A stretch of DNA of 64,000 bases. Source: Microplitis mediator. Lineage: Eukaryota; Arthropoda; Insecta; Hymenoptera; Braconidae. The notes under the pieces are model-generated. The model ran no database searches. It was not told the DNA's origin and saw only the letters and a list, made by a program, of their open reading frames with translations. Position 1 is the stretch's first letter. The number at the start of each line of letters is the position of its first letter. The stretch covers positions 3,472,001 through 3,536,000 of the forward strand of contig NC_079976.1 of the NCBI RefSeq assembly GCF_029852145.1, written 5' to 3'. Below are positions 56,610-64,000 of the stretch, one piece after another. Made by a program: the position numbers and the translations under genes.

Positions 56610-58765
56610 TTATGTAGGCACTGATACTCCAAGTGGTGATGAAGAACAATCCATTCCCATTGTATCTTGGCCCATTGTAGCTTCTTCCATTGCTCTGTTA
56701 CCGATTTTCTCTCTGAGAGCCTCATACAAAGTGTGTACAGCTTCATTGTGCTAAAAATAAATTTCAAAATATTAAAACCTCCCGCGCTTTTGAAAATATC
56801 CTTAAGAATTTAAATTAAAAATAAATTTTTCTATCATTAATTACCTGACTAGTGGGCTGAAGTCCTTTCATTAAAGAATGCAACCTGGCAGCGGGTAATT
56901 TTGGATAAATATACCAAAGTAATTTAAGTAAATGCCTCGTAACATTGTCTCTGCCTAATCCGGCTAGGAAAAATTCGTCAAAAATTACAGTACAAAATGA
57001 TTCATTGGAAAATTCGTCAGCCATATTGAGAATAAGTAAAGAAACGAGTGTATGAAGAAAAGGATCTTCAAAGGCACGTTGTCCTTGGCAGTTTGGAAGA
57101 GTTGAAAGAACTCTCATGAGTCCTCGGGAATCACTTCTTGATTTACCGGCGCCAGCACCGAGCCCACCGACACCTCCGGCGCCGCTGGCAACGGCCAATC
57201 CGAAACCCCCAGTCGCTCCTCCGACATGGAGGGTGTAGTACATAGAAAGAACCGCGGCCACTCCGGACAATTGCGCGTAGGCTTGACATGCATCTGGAGG
57301 TGGACCCGAGTGTTCTATGATAGCTATCGCGCTTTCTCGTTCATCTGGCGGTAATTTGCAATTTAATTGTCTTATCTGGTCGTCGACCATCAGCGACATC
57401 AGCGCGGGCAGAAATTTCGTGACTACTTGGCTGTCTAGCTTGGGCTCTTTGAAGTCTTGAGAGTCGATCATTTGCCACGCTGATAGTCCCAGTGCCAGCA
57501 TTCTCAGAAGCAGAACCAGAACGGCATTATCTCGGGGGAGAGATTCTCCGTTTATTAAATGGAGTGCTATTTTTATTGCGCTGCTTGCAAGAAAATTTAC
57601 AGCATAAGGATCGCAGAGTGTCATACTGAGATCCCCTAGCACTTGTTCCTGGCCTCTCTGTAATTAATTTATTAATTAGTTAATAATTAAACAATTTACT
57701 ATTATTATAGTTAGGGTAAGAGCACCAATAGCCAGCCAGTCATATACTTTAACATTGGCTCAAAATATATATAGATATAATTTAACATGAGGTGGCTGGC
57801 TACTGGTGCTCTTACCCTATATACTATTTTATTTTATACTAATATATTTTATTATTTACCTTTATACTGTCCAAAAAACCTTGAAGCTCTCGCGAACGTT
57901 TAATATCAACGTTCTTTTCTCTAATACATGCATCTAAACACCACGTAAATTTATGACAAGGATCAACGGAAATAATTTCCTGGACCTCTAGATCATGGAG
58001 AGCCATCAGAAGCTCAGCACGCAGTGTACAATAATGAATATTTTTAGTTCTTAAAAATAGCGTCCTCAAAAATTGCAATACCATATCGTAAAGTTTAACA
58101 CTCGTACCAATCATGTGCGCCAGCTTCTGTACAACTTCTCCCTGTCTCCTGACTTTTGGTGACGGGGAAAAAAACAACGAATTCAAATTACCGTGATCAA
58201 ATAACACTTGTTCTTTCTCGATAATATATTTACTGAACAGCGGTGACACTTCATCACCAAAAAGACTCTGATTGTCTTTCCAAATTTGTCTTTTAACTTC
58301 CGTTTCCGCACTATTATACAACTCCTTTTCTCTCACCAGTACCCGTAAATATTTGTCGTCAATATGCGGCGTATTTCTGAGGATACTCATCACCACAGGC
58401 CGCAACGCCGGAACTCTTATCGCCGAGAAACTTTTAGACAGCATATCTTTCAGTCTTTTATCACCAGGACTTCCACCTTTATCACTTCTTTCCGCGCCGA
58501 TTTCGTTGATCCGCTTCACCAGTTTCTCTCTCAATTCCTCAAGAACTGACGCGTGAAAATCCAGCCTCCGAACACCATGGAGGTCTAGTAAAGGAAGCAT
58601 GGGTCTCAGAGACGGTAACAGAACTCCATTTTCTAACTGAAACTCTTCAATAGCTTTCAAAGGATCCGTGCAACTTGTCAACGAATCTCTCAAGTAAACT
58701 TGTCCAGGTATTCCCAGTTCCTCCAAACCATCTCCGACAGCTCGTCCGTTATTTCTCGTAGTCAT
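56610..58765 (-). CDS. Nelf-B: Negative elongation factor B (NELF-B/COBRA1), 619 aa
   Basis: Exons 58765-57860, 57657-56845 and 56750-56610 join in frame. The sequence, from VYLRDSLTSCTDPLKAIEEFQ through LLDLHGVRRLDFHASVLEEL to the C-terminal HNEAVHTLYEALREKIG, is that of the COBRA1 family. It is an all-helical repeat protein with no catalytic motif. NELF-B is a subunit of the four-part NELF complex that, with DSIF, pauses RNA polymerase II near promoters in the nucleus. Length is near human (580). A Gly/Ala-rich insert at about residues 444-470 (GGATGGFGLAVASGAGGVGG) stands out and uses GC-rich codons. Intron 1 contains a 109-bp MITE. Confidence 0.95.
57712..57820. mobile_element. 109-bp MITE with long terminal inverted repeats, NELF-B intron 1
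   Basis: TAGGGTAAGAGCACCAATAG (57712) is answered by CTACTGGTGCTCTTACCCTA (to 57819). The inverted repeats are about 27 bp (through CCAGCCA/TGGCTGG) with one or two mismatches and enclose about 55 bp. TA at each edge fits a TA target. It is very well conserved for its size, so probably recent. Confidence 0.78.
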
Positions 58766-59922
58766 TTTAAATAAATATTATTTTTATTGTCAAAATATAA
58801 TTCTGTAAAAAACATAACCAATAAATATATATATTTAAATATATAAACACTACCAAAATTTATGAAAATAAATAAAAAAACTAACCTGCAAACTCGTTAA
58901 CCATAAAAATTATAAATATATATGTATATATATTTTTACATTTAAATATTTAAATTCACTTTAAATTATTTACAACAAATTACCAAGTTATCCATTAATT
59001 ATTTACAACATAATGTATAAATATATATCAATAATAAATTATATATATAATTGAAATAAACACAAACTGCACAGCACGCTATTACAACACCAACTGACCA
59101 ACTACCAACTAGTTTTGAACCAGTGCAGCCAGATCGTGGGATATTTTATCTTTACCCCCTCCTGCCATTAGACTCCATGCTATTTCACCGCGGGAAGGGA
59201 TGACCGTGAAGTTAGCCGACACCCGCCATTTTAAAAATGAAAAAGCTTATGACTTTAGAAAAAAAAAAAATTTAAAATTTAAAAAAAAATGCTCGTGTAG
59301 AGTTTTCAATTTTCTGAACGAGTATTTTTTTTAAACGATCAAAAATACTCGAATTGTTATTTTAAATAAAAATTAATTAATAAAAATATTAATTATAATT
59401 TTTTTTTTATATTATATTTTTCAAATTATTAAAATGATTATAACTCGCACTTTAGCGACTTGACTCGTAGGACTTTTTTCGGAGGGAATAAAATTTCCTA
59501 TAAAATTTCAATCAACATTTTTGATGTACTTTCATTGGTTTATGTTCTGCGAGCCAATAAAGGTCAATTTCATAGGAAAAATGAGTTCCGCAACGGACAC
59601 AAGTGAAACAGCTGGAATTACAGCTAAGTAACTATGGGCACTTTTGAAGAACACCAAATGCCCTACAATTTGCGACCAAAACCGCCTTGATATCATGAAA
59701 CGCAGCTGAGTATTAGAAAGTTAAAAAAAAAAGTAATTTAATTTACGTGTATTTTAAATGGGAAATCTTTGAAATCTGATGGCAAGTACTTAGCATTGGA
59801 ATTAAGAGCTCATATTTGGTGAGAAATTTTTTTTTCGATGAAAATTGCTCAATCTAGGACTCTAATATTTTTTTTCCTCCGGTATTATCGGTTACTTTCG
59901 ATTGAAAGAGTCTCAGAAATCG
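58766..59922. other. NELF-B 5' flank and spacer
   Basis: AT-rich 5' region of NELF-B to about 59100. At 59202 a single MITE-like end (GACCGTGAAGTTAGCCGAC) related to family A and B ends occurs without a visible partner. The rest, up to the satellite, is unique-looking AT-rich sequence with no coding signal. Confidence 0.4.
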
Positions 59923-62900
59923 CCAGTTAAATTGTCTGGAAATCCCAGAGAAATCCCATAGAAATCCCATAGAAAATACAGACCCAGCACTCGGAGTTGT
60001 AAAAAAAAATAGAATTATCGCAAGTTAAATTCTCTGGAAATCCCAGAGAAATCCCATAGAAATCCCATAGAAAATATAGACCCAGCACTCGGAATTGTAA
60101 AAAAATAGAATTATCGCAAGTTAAATTCTCTGGAAATCCCAGAGAAATCCCATAGAAAATATAGACCCAGCACTCAGAGTTGAAAAAAAAATAGAATTAT
60201 CGCAAGTTAAATTCTCTGGAAATTCCAGAGAAATCCCATAGAAAATATAGACCTAGCACTCGAAGTTTTAAAAAAAATAGAATTATCGCAAGTTGAATTC
60301 TCTGGAAATTCCAGAGAAATCCCATAGAAATCCCATAGAAAATATAGACCCAGCACTCGGAGTTGAAAAAAAAAATAGAATTATCGCAAGTTAAATTCTC
60401 TGGAAATTCCAGAGAAATCCCATAGCAAACATAGACCTAGCACTCGGAGTCGAAAAAAAAATAGAATTATCGCAAGTTAAATTCTCTGGAAATTCCAGAG
60501 AAATCCCATAGAAATCCCATAGAAAATATAGACCCAGCACTCGGAGTTGAAAAAAAAAATAGAATTATCGCAAGTTAAATTCTCTGGAAATCCCAGAGAA
60601 ATCCCATAGAAATCCCATAGAAATCCCATAGAAAATATAGACCCAGCACTCGGAGTTTTAAAAAAAATAGAATTATCGCAAGTTAAATTCTCTGGAAATC
60701 CCAGAGACATCCCATAGCAAACATAGACCTAGCACTCGGAGTTGAAAAAAAAATAGAATTATCGCAAGTTAAATTCTCTGGAAATCCCAGAGAAATCCCA
60801 TAGAAAATATAGACCCAGCACTCGGAGTTTTAAAAAAAATAGAATTATCGCAAGTTAAATTCTCTGGAAATCCCAGAGACATCCCATAGAAATCCCATAG
60901 AAATCCCATAGAAAATATAGACCCAGCACTCGGAGTTTTAAAAAAAATAGAATTATCGCAAGTTAAATTCTCTGGAAATCCCAGAGACATCCCATAGCAA
61001 ACATAGACCTAGCACTCGGAGTTGAAAAAAAAAATAGAATTATCGCAAGTTAAATTCTCTGGAAATCCCAGAGAAATCCCATAGAAATCCCATAGAAATC
61101 CCATAGAAAATATAGACCCAGCACTCGGAGTTGAAAAAAAAAATAGAATTATCGCAAGTTAAATTCTCTGGAAATCCCAGAGAAATCCCATAGAAATCCC
61201 ATAGAAATCCCATAGAAAATATAAACCCAGCACTCGGAGTTTTAAAAAAAATAGAATTATCGCAAGTTAAATTCTCTGGAAATTCCAGAGAAATCCCATA
61301 GCAAACATAGACCTAGCACTCGGAGTTGAAAAAAAAATAGAATTATCGCAAGTTAAATTCTCTGGAAATTCCAGAGAAATCCCATAGAAATCCCATAGAA
61401 AATATAGACCTAGCACTCGGAGTTTTAAAAAAAAATAGAATTATCGCAAGTTTAATTCTCTGGAAATCCCAGAGAAATCCCATAGAAAATATAGACCCAG
61501 CACTCGGAGTTGAAAAAAAAAATAGAATTATCGCAAGTTAAATTCTCTGGAAATTCCAGAGAAATCCCATAGCAAACATAGACCTAGCACTCGGAGTTTT
61601 AAAAAAAATAGAATTATCGCAAGTTAAATTCTCTGGAAATCCCAGAGAAATCCCATAGCAAACATAGACCCAGCACTCGGAGTTTTAAAAGAAATAGAAT
61701 TATCGCAAGTTAAATTCTCTGGAAATCCCAGAGAAATCCCATAGCAAACATAGACCCAGCACTCGGAGTTGAAAAAAAAATAGAATTATCGCAAGTTAAA
61801 TTCTCTGGAAATCCCAGAGACATCCCATAGAAATCCCATAGAAAATATAGACCCAGCACTCGGAGTTGAAAAAAAAATAGAATTATCGCAAGTTAAATTC
61901 TCTGGAAATTCCAGAGAAATCCCATAGAAATCCCATAGAAAATATAGACCTAGCACTCGGAGTTGAAAAAAAAATAGAATTATCGCAAGTTAAATTCTCT
62001 GGAAATTCCAGAGAAATCCCATAGAAAATATAGACCTAGCACTCGGAGTTTTAAAAAAAATAGAATTATCGCAAGTTTAATTCTCTGGAAATCCCAGAGA
62101 AATCCCATAGAAAATATAGACCCAGCACTCGGAGTTGAAAAAAAAAATAGAATTATCGCAAGTTAAATTCTCTGGAAATTCCAGAGAAATCCCATAGCAA
62201 ACATAGACCTAGCACTCGGAGTTTTAAAAAAAGTAGAATTATCGCAAGTTAAATTCTCTGGAAATTCCAGAGAAATCCCATAGCAAACATAGACCTAGCA
62301 CTCGGAGTTTTAAAAAAAATAGAATTATCGCAAGTTAAATTCTCTGGAAATCCCAGAGACATCCCATAGAAATCCCATAGAAAATATAGACCCAGCACTC
62401 GGAGTTGAAAAAAAAATAGAATTATCGCAAGTTAAATTCTCTGGAAATTCCAGAGAAATCCCATAGAAATCCCATAGAAAATATAGACCTAGCACTCGGA
62501 GTTGAAAAAAAAATAGAATTATCGCAAGTTAAATTCTCTGGAAATTCCAGAGAAATCCCATAGAAAATATAGACCTAGCACTCGGAGTTTTAAAAAAAAT
62601 AGAATTATCGCAAGTTTAATTCTCTGGAAATCCCAGATAAATCCCATAGAAAATATAGACCCAGCACTCGGAGTTTTAAAAAAAATAGAATTATCGCAAG
62701 TTAAATTCTCTGGAAATCCCAGAGAAATCCCATAGCAAACATACCCCAGCACTCGGAGTTGAAAAAAAAATAGAATTATCGCAAGTTAAATTCTCTGGAA
62801 ATCCCAGAGACATCCCATAGAAATCCCATAGAAAATATAGACCCAGCACTCGGAGTTGAAAAAAAAATAGAATTATCGCAAGTTAAATTCTCTGGAAATT

Positions 62901-64000
62901 CCAGAGAAATCCCATAGCAAACATAGACCTAGCACTCGGAGTTGAAAAAAAAATAGAATTATCGCAAGTTAAATTCTCTGGAAATTCCAGAGAAATCCCA
63001 TAGAAATCCCATAGAAAATATAGACCTAGCACTCGGAGTTTTAAAAAAAAATAGAATTATCGCAAGTTTAATTCTCTGGAAATCCCAGAGAAATCCCATA
63101 GAAAATATAGACCCAGCACTCGGAGTTGAAAAAAAAAATAGAATTATCGCAAGTTAAATTCTCTGGAAATTCCAGAGAAATCCCATAGCAAACATAGACC
63201 TAGCACTCGGAGTTTTAAAAAAAATAGAATTATCGCAAGTTAAATTCTCTGGAAATCCCAGAGAAATCCCATAGCAAACATAGACCCAGCACTCGGAGTT
63301 TTAAAAAAAATAGAATTATCGCAAGTTAAATTCTCTGAAAATCCCAGAGAAATCCCATAGCAAACATAGACCCAGCACTCGGAGTTGAAAAAAAAATAGA
63401 ATTATCGCAAGTTAAATTCTCTGGAAATCCCAGAGACATCCCATAGAAATCCCATAGAAAATATAGACCCAGCACTCGGAGTTGAAAAAAAAATAGAATT
63501 ATCGCAAGTTAAATTCTCTGGAAATTCCAGAGACATCCCATAGAAATCCCATAGAAAATATAGACCCAGCACTCGGAGTTGAAAAAGAAATAGAATTATT
63601 GCAAGTTTAATTCTCTGGAAATCCCGGAGAAATCCCATAGAAATCCCATAGAAAATATAGACCCAGCACTCGGAGTCGAAAAAAAAATAGAATTATCGCA
63701 AGTTAAATTCTCTGGAAATTCCAGAGAAATCCCATAGCAAACATAGACCTAGCACTCGGAGTTTTAAAAAAAATAGAATTATCGCAAGTTAAATTCTCTG
63801 GAAATCCCAGAGACATCCCATAGAAATCCCATAGAAAATATAGACCCAGCACTCGGAGTTGAAAAAAAAATAGAATTATCGCAAGTTAAATTCTCTGGAA
63901 ATTCCAGAGAAATCCCATAGAAATCCCATAGAAAATATAGACCTAGCACTCGGAGTTGAAAAAAAAATAGAATTATCGCAAGTTAAATTCTCTGGAAATT
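59923..64000. repeat. Satellite DNA array, ~92-bp average unit, at least 44 copies, continues past window
   Basis: The unit reads, in parts: AAATAGAATTATCGCAAGTT, then AAATTCTCTGGAAATTCCAG or the GGAAATCCCAG variant, then 1-3 copies of AAATCCCATAG, then ATATAGACCCAGCACTCGG, then GTT and an A-run. Counting ATTATCGCAAG gives about 44 units from 60010 to 63970, with intervals of about 84, 96 or 108 bp depending on the number of 11-bp AAATCCCATAG blocks. A second version has GCAAACATAGACCTAGCAC. The first unit, at 59923, is diverged. Reading frames across the array are products of its periodicity. Confidence 0.95.

Noticed and set aside
60477..63638. Several reading frames in the satellite array encoding MSLGFPENLTCDNSIFF-type peptides
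   Set aside because: They arise from the repeat period when it is near a multiple of three. They break at each length variant and have no start context or splice structure.
59923..64000. CRISPR-like array
   Set aside because: Repeats are contiguous with variable length and no unique spacers, in a eukaryotic genome.
1..64000. Viral, bracovirus or bacterial horizontally transferred genes
   Set aside because: All recognised genes are ordinary animal genes with introns; no viral or prokaryotic coding sequence was seen.

Overview
The window is nuclear DNA from an insect: very AT-rich, genes with many short introns (GT..AG, often 60-100 bp), and long gene-poor stretches filled with small palindromic transposons and satellite DNA. 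The protein set (RECQ4, NOSIP, SREK1IP1, a BMAL1-type CYCLE, POLD3, ABHD13, 6-phosphogluconolactonase, SCaMC, Roquin, an ODF2-like protein, NELF-B) is ordinary animal. The CYCLE protein keeps the vertebrate BMAL1-type C-terminal activation tail, which Drosophila CYC lost. That and the repeat style suggest Hymenoptera, perhaps a parasitoid wasp; this placement is inference.

Layout. 1-676 (+): 3' end of RECQ4. 928-1555 (-): small unrecognised membrane protein. 2680-3822 (-): NOSIP. 4115-4552 (-): SREK1IP1. 5.0-9.8 kb: non-coding, with nested MITEs and a GC-richer segment upstream of cycle. 9870-19863 (+): cycle, 15 coding exons, several transposons in introns. 20.5-22.4 kb: tRNA-Ser-like sequence and a composite repeat. 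22745-24250 (+): POLD3 with a TATA/E2F promoter. 24808-26651 (+): leucine-rich-repeat membrane protein. 26895-28572 (-): ABHD13. 29577-30805 (+): 6-phosphogluconolactonase. 32394-37489 (-): calcium-regulated mitochondrial ATP-Mg/Pi carrier with a probable alternative first exon. 38.4-39.1 kb: three MITEs. 41554-44813 (-): Roquin. 46931-51221 (+): unrecognised 1304-residue coiled-coil protein. 51627-56352 (-): ODF2/cenexin-like protein. 56610-58765 (-): NELF-B. 59.9-64.0 kb: a satellite array running off the window.

All exon structures were joined by eye from splice signals, frame continuity and family similarity. For every complete gene the joined coding length is a multiple of three. The genes form no operon or pathway; this is a standard mixed neighbourhood.

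The most distinctive observations are: (i) two related palindromic MITE families (A and B) with a shared terminal core and 10-11 bp target duplications, one copy nested in another; (ii) a CYCLE protein with a predicted 367-residue N-terminal extension before the bHLH domain, with three CACGTG E-boxes around its first exon; (iii) a final cycle intron made almost wholly of three transposons, one inside another; (iv) an EF-hand-free alternative start for the mitochondrial carrier; and (v) a ~92-bp satellite built from 11-bp subrepeats around a perfect dyad.
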